Part shown: positions 1-8,466 of the stretch, piece after piece | How positions within the stretch are numbered: the first letter of the stretch is position 1 | Layout: each line of letters begins with the position of its first letter | Assembly (NCBI GenBank): GCA_002455215.1 | Contig: DKKK01000206.1 | Span: forward strand, 4,262 to 22,934 | Length of the DNA stretch: 18,673 nucleotides | Source: Anaerolineales bacterium UBA6668 | Lineage (GTDB): Bacteria; Chloroflexota; Anaerolineae; Anaerolineales; UBA6668 | Reading direction: 5' to 3' | Translations under genes and position numbers: made by a program | Notes under the pieces: model-generated | What the model was told of the DNA's origin: nothing | Seen by the model: the letters and a program-made list of their open reading frames with translations, nothing else | The model's database searches: none

Positions 1-1
1 A

Positions 2-1879
2 CAAGACCCGCTCGATGGGGATGGGCTTATCATTGAAGCCGTTGCCGGCTTGGGGGAACAACTGGTCAGTGGGGCAGTGACTCCCCAACGCTGGGAAGTG
101 GCGTACCGCAAGGATGGTTTACAACTCGCACAAGTACCCAGTCCCCCGATGCTCAGCCAGAAACAGATTTTAATGCTGGCGGAGATGGTTCAGCGGGTGA
201 GTGCTTTTTTTGGTTCGCCGCAAGATGTGGAATGGGCATGGGATGGAGCGCAATTTTGGCTTTTGCAAGCGCGAGACATTACCACATCAGCGGAGAGCTA
301 TTTTTCGCCCATTTTGCCGGACGACTCTCATCAATGGACAGCCGCCTTCCTTAACGAGCGCTTTAGCCAGCCGGTTAGCCCGCTCGGTTGGTCGCTGATT
401 CGCCCACATTTGGAACGCTTCGCCTTGCACGAACCGTTGACTTGGCTGGGGGTTTCCAGCCTGCCAGAGCCGCTCACCAAGTTGTGGCGCGGACAGCCCT
501 ACAGCCGTGTGTTGGCTTGGCAAATGGTGTATCGTCTATTCCCGGATTGGCTGTTGCCCGAAGATGCACAGCGATATTTCCCCAATAGAGATGTGCAAAT
601 GCGTAAACTGCCCACCCAACCCAATTGGGGTTTGCATTTGCTGTGGGGCGGGTTAAAGGCAGTGTGGCAAAGCCCGTTGGGGGCACTGCCTTTTAGCAAT
701 CCGTGGGCATGGCAACATTTTGAAGGCAAGCTCACCCGCACGTGGGCAGGTTGGCAGGCAGACACAACTGCCGAAAATTTGTTGGCACATCTGCGCCAAA
801 GCGAACGACTCACCACCGAACTGCTGGAACTGCACCGCTGGAGTTTGCTGTATGCCGATGTCAGTTATTCGCTGGCGGGCAAGTGGTTGGGAAACTGGCG
901 GGAAGTATTGGCGGCACACACGCAAACCGTCACCGCGCAATTAAGCCGTGAGTTGCAAGACCTGGCACAGTACGCCCAAACCATTCCCCTAGCTCACATT
1001 GCCTTACAATCCGCAACGGATTGGCAAGGGTTGCCTGCCCCTCTCGCGCAAGCCATTCACCCATTTTTACAGCGTTATGGGCATCGGTTTTTTTCGCTCG
1101 ATATTTTCGACCCCAATTGGTCTGCCGATTTTGCCGGGTTTTGCCGTTTGTTGGCACAGCAGGTGGCACATGCCCGCACCGCGCAGGTGAAAACGCCGGA
1201 GCGAGTGCCAGCATGGGTGTGGCTGGCGGGTTGGTTGTTACGCGTGCAGGTGTTTTTGCAGTTGCGCGAAGCCCAGCGTTTTGCTTGGCAAAAAATTTTG
1301 GCTTGGCAAAGGGCGGCGTTGTTGCGGTTGGGTGAAGTTTGGGCGCAGGAAGGAAAACTACCGGAGGCACGGGCAATTTTTGGCTTGGAATGGCAGGCGG
1401 TTTTGGCTGGGCAGGTGGATGGAGCGGCGGCAAGCATCCGCCTGCAAGAGCTTGCCCAACTGCGGGAGCAAGCAGTTCTGGCACCGGGTCTTTTTTATCC
1501 ACCTTTTTTGCGTGGCAATTTACCAGAGCATTTGCCGTCCGTCAATGGGGCAGGTGGCAGGCTTAAGGGGCAGGCTGTGAGCCGCGGCATGGGGCGGGGT
1601 AGGGTGCGCTTGGTGCGCCATGCAGGGGAATTAGCAAGCCTGCAGGTTGGGGATGTGTTGGTCACTACCAGCCCCGACCCAGCTTGGACAGTTGCTTACC
1701 CGCTCTTGGCTGGCTTGGTGACTGAGCGGGGCGGGCAATTGTCGCATGGGGCGGTGGTTGCCCGCGAGTTTGGCTTGCCCGCTGTGTTTGGCATAGTACA
1801 GGCGTTGGAAATTTTACAAGATGGGCAAGTGGTGGTGGTAGATGGTTCAGAAGGTGTTGTGCTGATTTCGGCAGAGTGA
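2..1879 (+). CDS. PEP synthase / rifampicin phosphotransferase-like enzyme, 5'-truncated by window edge
   Basis: The reading frame is open from base 2, so the gene begins left of the window; the first candidate start inside (TTG at 50) falls within a conserved domain and is not the real start. The visible N-terminus (IIEAVAGLGEQLVSGAVTP) is the late part of a PPDK/PEP-synthase ATP-grasp domain, followed by a QDVEW...LLQARDIT segment typical of that domain's end. A helix-rich middle of about 400 residues corresponds to the substrate domain of rifampicin phosphotransferase (Rph). The C-terminus is a PEP-utilising mobile domain with the phospho-carrier histidine in GGQLSHGAVVAREFG (codon 1745-1747). 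Domain order matches Rph (ATP-binding, substrate, His), so it probably moves phosphate from ATP through His to a small molecule or pyruvate. About 190 residues seem to be missing. The domain call is strong; the substrate is unknown, since the middle domain is divergent. Confidence 0.85.
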   Translation, partial: QDPLDGDGLIIEAVAGLGEQLVSGAVTPQRWEVAYRKDGLQLAQVPSPPMLSQKQILMLAEMVQRVSAFFGSPQDVEWAWDGAQFWLLQARDITTSAESYFSPILPDDSHQWTAAFLNERFSQPVSPLGWSLIRPHLERFALHEPLTWLGVSSLPEPLTKLWRGQPYSRVLAWQMVYRLFPDWLLPEDAQRYFPNRDVQMRKLPTQPNWGLHLLWGGLKAVWQSPLGALPFSNPWAWQHFEGKLTRTWAGWQADTTAENLLAHLRQSERLTTELLELHRWSLLYADVSYSLAGKWLGNWREVLAAHTQTVTAQLSRELQDLAQYAQTIPLAHIALQSATDWQGLPAPLAQAIHPFLQRYGHRFFSLDIFDPNWSADFAGFCRLLAQQVAHARTAQVKTPERVPAWVWLAGWLLRVQVFLQLREAQRFAWQKILAWQRAALLRLGEVWAQEGKLPEARAIFGLEWQAVLAGQVDGAAASIRLQELAQLREQAVLAPGLFYPPFLRGNLPEHLPSVNGAGGRLKGQAVSRGMGRGRVRLVRHAGELASLQVGDVLVTTSPDPAWTVAYPLLAGLVTERGGQLSHGAVVAREFGLPAVFGIVQALEILQDGQVVVVDGSEGVVLISAE

Positions 1880-2393
1880 AATTAACAATTCGTTTGGGTT
1901 CTCTGTAGGAATGGGAAGCCATATAAAAACTGCATCAAACAAAATTCAGCGTAATCTCTAAATTCAAAAATTCGTGGGATTGACAGGTTTTTTTGCAACG
2001 TCCACAATCCAATACGTGGGTTAGACGGATTATCGGATGACACATTTCAAAAAAGTACGTTCTCCCCGACAGCGAATGCAGAGATGGCGGTTACGTGCCT
2101 AGAGTAGGTAACTAGGTGAACAATCTAATAACAGCCTGTATCTATCATCCGAACTTAAAGCCTGATTGATATGGGTTCTGTTTTGCCAGGCGGTCGGTTG
2201 TGCCAAACATGGCTGAATAGTTACGAAATCAATGAGTGAATCCCTGCCAGTCGGAAATTCAGCAAGAAGATAAGCCCTTAAATTATTACAAGATTAAAAC
2301 TTTCCACTAATTTCCTAAGAAATTATAGCTATTTTTCTCGTTTTTTACCAATTTGTTGCATTTAAGTAAAAGTATGGTATAAAATTAATTGTA
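1880..2393. other. 514 bp intergenic region, no confident gene
   Basis: No reading frame of convincing length occurs on either strand. It becomes AT-rich towards the right, where the promoter of the next gene lies. A perfect TTGACA (1980-1985) is followed after 17 bases by CACAAT (2003-2008), a possible promoter for an unannotated transcript. Downstream are an 8 bp inverted repeat (2033-2040 with 2145-2152), a nested imperfect pair (2059-2065 with 2115-2121) and a very short arginine-rich frame from ATG 2038 (21 codons). None of these is strong enough to call a gene or an RNA. No terminator is visible after the upstream gene. Confidence 0.5.
2356..2383 (+). promoter_or_regulatory. Putative promoter of the GGDEF-kinase pair, near-leaderless
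   Basis: TTGCAT at 2356-2361, a 16-base spacer and TATAAA at 2378-2383 resemble a sigma-70 type promoter in an AT-rich stretch. The -10 ends only 10 bases before the ATG at 2394 and no Shine-Dalgarno sequence is present, so transcription would start within a few bases of the start codon. This is a consensus match only, with no experimental support. Confidence 0.45.
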
Positions 2394-4091
2394 ATGGATA
2401 CTTTGGAACTTGAATTTTCAGACGCTGGTACGCGAGATAAATCTGCTGGTGAGAGACAGGATTTTGAATCTCAATTAACGGATTTAATTTTGCATTTCGC
2501 ACAAATTGACTCCGATATCAATGGCGCATTGACGTTGGCACAAACCGCAATGCGCGAAGCGTTACTGACTGCCAACCGTAATCTGGAAAACTTGGCATTG
2601 ATTGTAGAAGCCATTTGCTTTTACAATACTTCCAATCGCTTACATGCCTACCAAGCGCTCTCACGTGCTCTTGCCCAGCGCGAAGCAGACGCGCCCTTTC
2701 ATGTGCGGGCGTTGTTTTATCTCGGCAAAATTCGTGCCGAGATGGCAAATTTTCTCTCCAGTATCGAGATTTTCCAACAAGCGCACAGTATTGCCGTGCG
2801 TTTTGCTGACTTTGAAGGCGAAGGATTGGCGCTACTCGGACTTTCAATGGCGTACTCTGAATTGGAAATGTACAGCCGTGCCCATGAACAATTGGAAGAG
2901 TTGAGTGAGTTGTATCATGATACGCCCTATGTTTATTTATATGACTGGATCCTTTTCTGGAAAGAGCAAAATTATTTGACCTGGGTGCTTAATGAGCCGG
3001 ATATTGTGCCACTTGCTCAATTACATGTGAAAATGGAGAGCGCTATCTTGCGCTTGCGAATGCTCATTGAGCGTGCCAAACGCAACCAAAACCATCTTTT
3101 GCACGGGCAGGCGCTTGAGTTGTATGCTCGCGTTTATCTGGCAACCAAGCAGTTTTCACATGCCAGTCAATTATTTTATGAAATGCTGTATCTGGCGCGT
3201 CAGCTACCCAACAACCGCTTAGAAACCGGTGCTTTGTACGGTTTGGGCGAAACCTATTTGCACCAAGAAGCCTATACGATCGCCGTTGATTACTTGTCAC
3301 AAGCGCATCAAACCAATGGTGAGTTACAAAACCAGCGCATTCAAACGGCAATTTATTTCGGGCTTTCGAAAGTATACGAAGCTCACGCCAACCCAATTGA
3401 AGCATTGGCTTATTACAAAAAGTTCCAACAAAACGAGAGAGACTATCTTGCCCACTTGTTCCACCAGCACCTGCAAGTCGTTGCGCTGGAATTCGAGATA
3501 GAAAAGAACAAACAACAGGCGGAATTGTTCCATCTACGCACCGAAGAACTAAAACGAAAGAATGAAGCCTTAGAAAGAAAAGCGGCAAGTTTGCAAAAGG
3601 AAGCACATATCGATGCGCTTACTGGTTTGGCGAATCGGCGTTTGATAGACCGGAAGTTGCACGATTGGGTAGAAAGCCCACAGACCATGAATTTATTGGT
3701 AATTGCCATTGATATTGATCATTTTAAGCAAATCAATGATAGTTTCTCGCATCCGGTAGGCGATTCTGTCTTGCAAGAAACCGCCAACCTATTACGCCGT
3801 TCTAGCCGCCCGAATGATTTGCTGGGACGTTACGGGGGAGATGAATTAATCATCGTCTGCCGCAATATTGACCCGTTGTACGCACACAAAATTTGCGAGC
3901 GAGTACGCTCTGCCATTCAGAATCACGCTTGGCAAACCATCGCTCCTTTTCTAAAAGTGACAGCCAGTTTAGGCTATAGTCTCATCTCTCCGCCAACCAC
4001 AGCTAAAGAAGGCATTGCCCAAGCAGATAAGCAATTATATCTAGCAAAACAAAACGGACGGAACCAAGTCTCACCTATGGGAATTATTTGA
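2394..4091 (+). CDS. TPR-repeat diguanylate cyclase (GGDEF)
   Basis: Predicted soluble 565-residue protein that makes c-di-GMP from two GTP. Residues about 25-360 are helical pairs of tetratricopeptide type, likely a protein-binding sensor. Residues about 365-403 form a charged coiled coil leading into the cyclase domain (about 405-560), which opens with DALTGLANRR (D407). The metal-binding aspartates are in IDIDHFKQIND (D440/D442), and the signature reads RYGGDELI (481-485), with Leu in place of the usual last Phe. An RxxD inhibitory site (R472-D475) sits five residues before the signature, so product feedback is likely. There is no signal peptide or membrane segment. The ATG at 2394 follows closely on a promoter-like sequence. 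The stop lies one base before the ATG of the TPR histidine kinase gene, so the two are surely cotranscribed. Family call is firm; the sensed signal is unknown. Confidence 0.92.
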   Translation: MDTLELEFSDAGTRDKSAGERQDFESQLTDLILHFAQIDSDINGALTLAQTAMREALLTANRNLENLALIVEAICFYNTSNRLHAYQALSRALAQREADAPFHVRALFYLGKIRAEMANFLSSIEIFQQAHSIAVRFADFEGEGLALLGLSMAYSELEMYSRAHEQLEELSELYHDTPYVYLYDWILFWKEQNYLTWVLNEPDIVPLAQLHVKMESAILRLRMLIERAKRNQNHLLHGQALELYARVYLATKQFSHASQLFYEMLYLARQLPNNRLETGALYGLGETYLHQEAYTIAVDYLSQAHQTNGELQNQRIQTAIYFGLSKVYEAHANPIEALAYYKKFQQNERDYLAHLFHQHLQVVALEFEIEKNKQQAELFHLRTEELKRKNEALERKAASLQKEAHIDALTGLANRRLIDRKLHDWVESPQTMNLLVIAIDIDHFKQINDSFSHPVGDSVLQETANLLRRSSRPNDLLGRYGGDELIIVCRNIDPLYAHKICERVRSAIQNHAWQTIAPFLKVTASLGYSLISPPTTAKEGIAQADKQLYLAKQNGRNQVSPMGII

Positions 4092-4092
4092 T

Positions 4093-6033
4093 ATGAACGC
4101 ACTTCCACAAACATCTACACTCAAAGACCGTCTGGACGGGAGCAAGCCATTGGAAACATTGGAAAAAGCTCGCACTTTCTTGAATAGCGAAAACTGGCAA
4201 AAAGCTTGGCAATTGGCAGAGCAGTTTCAACGCCATTACGAATCAGCAAGTAGCTCGGCTGTTTCACAAAATTTACGTCAGGAGTTTCTTGAAAGTTTTT
4301 TTATTCAATGTCAAGCAAAATATCGGCTGGAGCAATATGCCGAAGCATTGGCACACGGTCTGGAAGGGTTGAGCGAGCAAACGACCAAAGATGAGCCAAC
4401 TGTCCATATTCAACTGCTAAATTTGGTGGGTGCGTTGTGTGTTTTGCTCGGCAATTACTCCGATGGGTTGGATTACCTGTTGCAGGGGTTGGAATTGGCA
4501 CAGCCCAACAGCAGTGAACACCTAGAACTGCTAAACACGGTGGGGGACGCTTATTTTTACTTAGAAAACTATCCAGAAGCAATTAAAACGTTGGAAGAAT
4601 GTTTAACGCTGGCTGAAGAACAGGGCAATACCTATCTGACTTGCAGTTTGCATTGCAAGCTGTGTGAAACCAGATGCTCACTAAAAAATTTCAACCTTGC
4701 ATTGGAAGATGGTAAAAAAGCCATTGCCATCATTGACAACTTCCGAGGGGATAAACCCCGTATCGCCAGTTTGCTACCGGTCGCCTTGTGTGCAATGGGA
4801 GAAACCTACCGCGAGATGGGTAATTTTCCACTTGCTTTTGAACATATTGAGCAGGCGATCCATCTCTTGCAAGATAGCGCTCCGGCATCGCCCAAACGCA
4901 TGGGGGACGCATTGCTTGCACTCGGTAAAACATGCCTACAAAATGCTCGGCTGACAGAAGCACAAACGCACTTGGAAGCAGGCTTGACAATTTATCGCCA
5001 ACTGGGGCTAAAGTATGAAGAAATTACGGCAATTGGCTTAATTTCGGAGTTGTACGAAGAATTGCATGAGTTTGAAACCGCTCTGCATTACCACAAACAC
5101 TACCACATTTTGCGCGAAGAGTTTCAGTCAGAGCGCCATGTCAACCGCATCCAAAGCCTAGACATGATCTACCACATTAACTCTGCCAAGCGCGAAGCAG
5201 AGATGAACAAAATCCGTATGGATGAGTTGCTGACGTTAAACGAGCAAGCCAACCGCAACCAAGAACAGTTGAACGCCATCACTCAACAATTGCTGAATGC
5301 GGCGCACGAAAAAGATGAAATGTTGCAAATGTTGGCACACAATGTCCGTAATCCGCTGGCAACCTTGCGCTTGATTGTGGATACCGCTCTGCATTTCCGC
5401 GACAAAATTCCAGCCGAAAAGCTCAATCAACGCCTGGCAACCGCCAATATTGTCATTGACCGCATCAGCAATTTGATGAACGGGATGTTGGAAGTCAGCC
5501 GCTTGGAATCCGGTTTTGTGGAGCCCAAATCACAACCGATGGCAGTCGCCAATAATATCCGCAATGTTATTGCCCAGTTTGCCCCGCAATCGCAGGAAAA
5601 ATCCATCCAGATTGTGACGCACGTACCCAAAACCGAGTTGTGGGTGGTGACGGACGTAGAATTGTTCAATCAGGTTTTATCGAATTTGATCTCGAACGCA
5701 CTAAAATATTCTCACCTGAACTCAACCGTCAACATTCGCATAAAGCAGGAAGAAGGCTGGCTGAAAGTGAGTGTGGATGATGAAGGGCAAGGTATCTTGG
5801 CGGAAGAACGCGAGCAGGTTTTCCGGCGCTTTGGCAAGTTGAGTGCCCGCCCAACCCATGGCGAACCAAGTATTGGGTTGGGGCTATACACGGTCAAACG
5901 TCTGACCGAGCTATTGGGGGGTAAAGTGTCTGTGCGCAGTGGCGGGCGCGATATGGGAAGCACTTTTACCGTGCAAATTCCCCTGAATATAAACGAAGCG
6001 AGAGACAATTCCGCAAAAGTGGAAAACAATTAA
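4093..6033 (+). CDS. TPR-repeat sensor histidine kinase
   Basis: Predicted cytoplasmic 646-residue kinase with no membrane helices. Residues about 20-350 are tetratricopeptide-type helical repeats, followed by a coiled coil (about 355-410) and a HisKA dimerisation helix with the phospho-acceptor H416 in LAHNVRNPLATLR. The ATPase domain (about 520-635) has an N box (NQVLSNLISNALKYS), a G1 box (DDEGQGI) and a G2 box (IGLGLYTVKRL), so ATP binding looks intact. The residue after the histidine is Asn, where HisKA enzymes nearly always have Glu or Asp. It starts one base after the stop of the TPR-GGDEF cyclase and shares its TPR architecture, so both outputs may read the same partner or signal. No receiver or DNA-binding regulator lies beside it, making it an orphan kinase. 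A strong hairpin terminator follows directly. Confidence 0.9.
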   Translation: MNALPQTSTLKDRLDGSKPLETLEKARTFLNSENWQKAWQLAEQFQRHYESASSSAVSQNLRQEFLESFFIQCQAKYRLEQYAEALAHGLEGLSEQTTKDEPTVHIQLLNLVGALCVLLGNYSDGLDYLLQGLELAQPNSSEHLELLNTVGDAYFYLENYPEAIKTLEECLTLAEEQGNTYLTCSLHCKLCETRCSLKNFNLALEDGKKAIAIIDNFRGDKPRIASLLPVALCAMGETYREMGNFPLAFEHIEQAIHLLQDSAPASPKRMGDALLALGKTCLQNARLTEAQTHLEAGLTIYRQLGLKYEEITAIGLISELYEELHEFETALHYHKHYHILREEFQSERHVNRIQSLDMIYHINSAKREAEMNKIRMDELLTLNEQANRNQEQLNAITQQLLNAAHEKDEMLQMLAHNVRNPLATLRLIVDTALHFRDKIPAEKLNQRLATANIVIDRISNLMNGMLEVSRLESGFVEPKSQPMAVANNIRNVIAQFAPQSQEKSIQIVTHVPKTELWVVTDVELFNQVLSNLISNALKYSHLNSTVNIRIKQEEGWLKVSVDDEGQGILAEEREQVFRRFGKLSARPTHGEPSIGLGLYTVKRLTELLGGKVSVRSGGRDMGSTFTVQIPLNINEARDNSAKVENN

Positions 6034-6036
6034 CCC

Positions 6037-6067
6037 AAAAGGAGCAGGATTTTTTCCTGCTCCTTTT
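6037..6067. terminator. Bidirectional intrinsic terminator between convergent genes
   Basis: Perfect 13 bp inverted repeat, AAAAGGAGCAGGA (6037-6049) and TCCTGCTCCTTTT (6055-6067), with a five-T loop. Each arm ends in a short A/T run, so the hairpin has a T tail in both directions. It lies just after the histidine kinase stop (6033) and just beyond the stop of the convergent cupin gene (6075), and should stop transcription from both sides. Confidence 0.9.
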
Positions 6068-6074
6068 GATTCCC

Positions 6075-6425
6075 TTACTCAATCACCAAAAACAAACTTC
6101 GGCGCAAGACCGGCAGGAGCGTGCGGGTGGTGTGTCCTTGCCCACTGGTATCTTCAAGCAGGAAAACGCTCCCTTCGCCAAAGGTGCGGCTTTCGCCATC
6201 ACCCACCGTCACTTCCACTGTGCCGTTCAGATTCACCACAAACTGCTTGCGCGGGGCGATATGCCACTGGTTATCGTAGTTCGGCGGGGTTTCCCGGAAA
6301 ATGACGCCTTTCAACGGGTAAAGGTCGGACAATTGCCCAATGATGCCATGCGGGTGCAAAGGGATTTCTAATTCGGCAAAATGAGTAATGCCTTGTTCAT
6401 CAGCATAGATACGCGTAATATACAT
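6075..6425 (-). CDS. Small cupin-domain protein
   Basis: 116-residue single-domain cupin. The beta-barrel core reads QWHIAPRKQFVVNLNGTVEV ... GEGSVFLLEDTSGQGH, with W-H at the front and a G-H near the end as candidate metal ligands; this resembles small conserved cupins of unknown substrate. The frame stays open upstream to 6524, but that part would overlap the end of the aldo/keto reductase gene; the ATG at 6425, four bases after that gene's TAG, gives a normal cupin start (MYITRIYADEQG). It is therefore the last gene of an operon with the reductase and ends at the shared bidirectional terminator. Function beyond the fold is not visible; a sugar- or aldehyde-related role beside a reductase is only a guess. 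Confidence 0.85.
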   Translation of the reverse strand: MYITRIYADEQGITHFAELEIPLHPHGIIGQLSDLYPLKGVIFRETPPNYDNQWHIAPRKQFVVNLNGTVEVTVGDGESRTFGEGSVFLLEDTSGQGHTTRTLLPVLRRSLFLVIE

Positions 6426-6429
6426 TGTG

Positions 6430-7428
6430 CTATCCGGCGCGGAAGTTGGTGGCAGGCTTCGGTTTATTTTGCAAAATCGTTTCAATTTCTGCCAAAACGG
6501 TGGCATCCAACTTTGGTAACACATCTAATGCGCTCATGTTGTCGCGCACTTGTTCGGCTGTGCTGGCTCCGGTGATAACCGTGCTTACATTACGATTGGC
6601 TAAGCACCAAGCGATGGCAAGTTGCGCCAATGTGCAACCCAGCCGCTCGGCAAGTGGGGATAGTTGGCGCACTTTGGCAATTTGCGAGCGCCCTTCTTCG
6701 CTCTCCAACCGCGCCCGCAACCACTCATAGCCTTTCAACGCCATGCGACTGCCATCCGGCACGCCATTGTTATACTTGCCGGTTAAGATACCGCTCGCCA
6801 ACGGGCTCCAAATGGTCGTACCTAGCCCGATTTCTTCATATAATGGGGCGTATTCCACTTCAAATCGTTCGCGGTGAAACATGTGGTATTGGGGCTGTTC
6901 CATCAAGGGCGGAATCAAATGCTCACGGCGGGCAACCGCATAGGCTTTCATAATCTCTACTGCGCTCCACTCGCTAGTGCCCCAGTAGAATGCCTTGCCT
7001 TGTTGAATCAGTTGGTGCATTGCCCACACGGTTTCTTCGATTGGCGTTTCTATGTCGGGGCGATGACAAAATACCAAGTCCACGTATTCCATTTGCAGGC
7101 GTTTGAGCGCGGCGTTCATCCCTTCGGCAATGTGCTTGCGCGAAAGTCCGCGGTCATTTACACCTTCGCCGCCCCAAAAAATCTTGGTACTCACCACCAA
7201 ATCACTGCGTTTCCAACCTTGCTTTTTGATCACATTGCCCATCACAACTTCGGCATTGCCGCCGGAATAGGCTTCAGCATTGTCAAAAAAATTGACACCG
7301 GCTTCAACTGCGGCGGTCATACAGGCTGTTGCCGCTTCTTCGCCTACTTGTCCGCCATAGGTTACCCATGCGCCTAATGAGAGCGCAGAAACTTTTAAGC
7401 CAGAACGACCGAGAGAACGATATTGCAT
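6430..7428 (-). CDS. Aldo/keto reductase, Kv-beta-like (AKR6-type)
   Basis: 332-residue NADPH-dependent reductase of the (beta/alpha)8 aldo/keto reductase family, cytoplasmic. The catalytic tetrad is visible: D49 (FFDNAEAY), Y54, K82 (STKIFWGG) and H122 (FCHRPD). Long stretches such as [15 protein letters not shown] and YWGTSEWS match the potassium-channel beta-subunit subgroup; where mammalian Kv-beta has Asn, this protein keeps the catalytic His, as expected for a working carbonyl reductase. Length is normal for the family. The ATG at 7428 has a good TAGGAG Shine-Dalgarno sequence six bases upstream (7435-7440). It lies 89 bases after the SDR gene and four bases before the cupin gene on the same strand. 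The substrate is unknown; broad aldehyde reduction is the usual expectation. Confidence 0.94.
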   Translation of the reverse strand: MQYRSLGRSGLKVSALSLGAWVTYGGQVGEEAATACMTAAVEAGVNFFDNAEAYSGGNAEVVMGNVIKKQGWKRSDLVVSTKIFWGGEGVNDRGLSRKHIAEGMNAALKRLQMEYVDLVFCHRPDIETPIEETVWAMHQLIQQGKAFYWGTSEWSAVEIMKAYAVARREHLIPPLMEQPQYHMFHRERFEVEYAPLYEEIGLGTTIWSPLASGILTGKYNNGVPDGSRMALKGYEWLRARLESEEGRSQIAKVRQLSPLAERLGCTLAQLAIAWCLANRNVSTVITGASTAEQVRDNMSALDVLPKLDATVLAEIETILQNKPKPATNFRAG

Positions 7429-7517
7429 AATAAACTCCTAAAAATTCGATAAAATTTACGTTTTTTGGCTAGAAAAACGCAAATCAAAATTAGCTTAATT
7501 GGGCTTTGTATTGCGTA

Positions 7518-8450
7518 TTACTTGCCCCGTACCCAACGGCGTGCATCGCGTGGTTTGAGCGGACGCAAATACTGGAGCGCGTGTTCCATGCGCGTAGCTC
7601 GCACGCCAAAAAAACGCGTGATGTTGTGAATTTCACAAGTGCGATTAACCGTAAAATGGTCTAAAAACATGCTATGCACTGGCGCATTGGGAAAGCGGCG
7701 GTGATGGCGGCGTGTCAACCAACGCAGGTAGGGAATTGCCAGTTCGGTGGGGCGCAATACCCGCCCGCTCTGTTCCATCACCAATTGGCAGATGTGTTGT
7801 ACAGACAGATATTCGGGTCCCCCAATGGAAACGGTCTGGTTGAGCAGGGTGGTATCTTCTAGGGTGTATTCGATACAGGCGGTTAAATCTTCCACCCAAA
7901 CGGGTTGTAGGCGGATTTGCCCATCTCCCGGCAAAAAGAAGGTTCCCGGCGATAGTGCGGCAATGGCGGCAAGCGTGTTGGTAAAGCGGTCTTCTGCCCC
8001 AAAGGCAAGGGCACTGCGAATGATGGTAAAAGGCACGCCACTCTGCTGAATCAATTGCTCGGCTTGCCCCTTGCGTTGAAAAAGCGGGAAATACGACTTG
8101 GCATCTGCGCCCAAGTGCGACAGGTACAGCAAACGGCGGACTCCCACTTCTTGAGCGGCAGACAACAGGCGGCGGGTTCCGTCTACATCCACTTGCAACA
8201 TCTTCTCCGCCGAGCCAGAATTTTCGGCGCTTGCCAAATGAATGACTTGCTCTGCCCCCACCAAAGCGGCACGAATACTACGAAAATCGCCCAAATTGGT
8301 CACGGCGATTTGTAGGGGGATATCACGCGGCAAGCGAGGGCTCGTTTCGGATGGGCGAATAATACAGCGCACCCGATGCCCGGATTCGACTAGGCGTGCG
8401 AGTAACAAACGCCCGATGTAGCCGGTTGCACCAGTAACGACAATTAGCAT
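7518..8450 (-). CDS. NAD(P)-binding atypical SDR (NmrA/NDUFA9-like)
   Basis: 310-residue Rossmann-fold protein beginning with the dinucleotide motif TGATGYIG (G7-x2-G10-x2-G13). Later segments, namely the VIHLAS strand end, a LYLSHLGADA strand, a FQRKGQAEQLIQQSGVPFTI segment and VWVEDL, are typical of atypical short-chain dehydrogenases related to NDUFA9 and NmrA rather than classical YxxxK enzymes. Such proteins act as NAD(P)H-binding epimerase-like enzymes, quinone-linked assembly factors or redox sensors; which applies here cannot be read from the sequence. A basic C-terminal tail (about 245-310) has no recognisable motif. The ATG at 8450 lies 16 bases after the chromate transporter stop, so the two are probably cotranscribed. 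No clear Shine-Dalgarno sequence precedes it. Confidence 0.85.
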   Translation of the reverse strand: MLIVVTGATGYIGRLLLARLVESGHRVRCIIRPSETSPRLPRDIPLQIAVTNLGDFRSIRAALVGAEQVIHLASAENSGSAEKMLQVDVDGTRRLLSAAQEVGVRRLLYLSHLGADAKSYFPLFQRKGQAEQLIQQSGVPFTIIRSALAFGAEDRFTNTLAAIAALSPGTFFLPGDGQIRLQPVWVEDLTACIEYTLEDTTLLNQTVSIGGPEYLSVQHICQLVMEQSGRVLRPTELAIPYLRWLTRRHHRRFPNAPVHSMFLDHFTVNRTCEIHNITRFFGVRATRMEHALQYLRPLKPRDARRWVRGK

Positions 8451-8466
8451 AACAAGACTCGAAAAA

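Noticed and set aside
930..1502. Long minus-strand reading frame (190 codons) opposite the phosphotransferase gene
   Set aside because: Low-complexity Pro/Ala-rich product, no motif, lies wholly antisense to a well-supported gene; a shadow frame.
1561..1570. CTTAAG inside the phosphotransferase gene as another element copy
   Set aside because: Flanks show no T/A arms or end motifs; chance hexamer in coding sequence.
2033..2152. Riboswitch (for example c-di-GMP type) upstream of the GGDEF gene
   Set aside because: No riboswitch consensus is visible, and the promoter next to the ATG would leave it outside the transcript.
3064..3606. Minus-strand frame of 180 codons opposite the GGDEF gene
   Set aside because: No recognisable domain and fully antisense to a conserved cyclase; treated as a shadow.
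6426..6524. Longer N-terminus for the cupin gene
   Set aside because: It would overlap the conserved end of the aldo/keto reductase gene and adds no cupin sequence; ATG 6425 fits better.
7459..7479. Hairpin CGTTTTT/AAAAACG between the SDR and aldo/keto reductase genes as a fifth palindromic copy or a terminator
   Set aside because: The core style is similar, but CTTAAG and the symmetric end motifs are missing, and there is no T tail on the right side; only a 7 bp stem.
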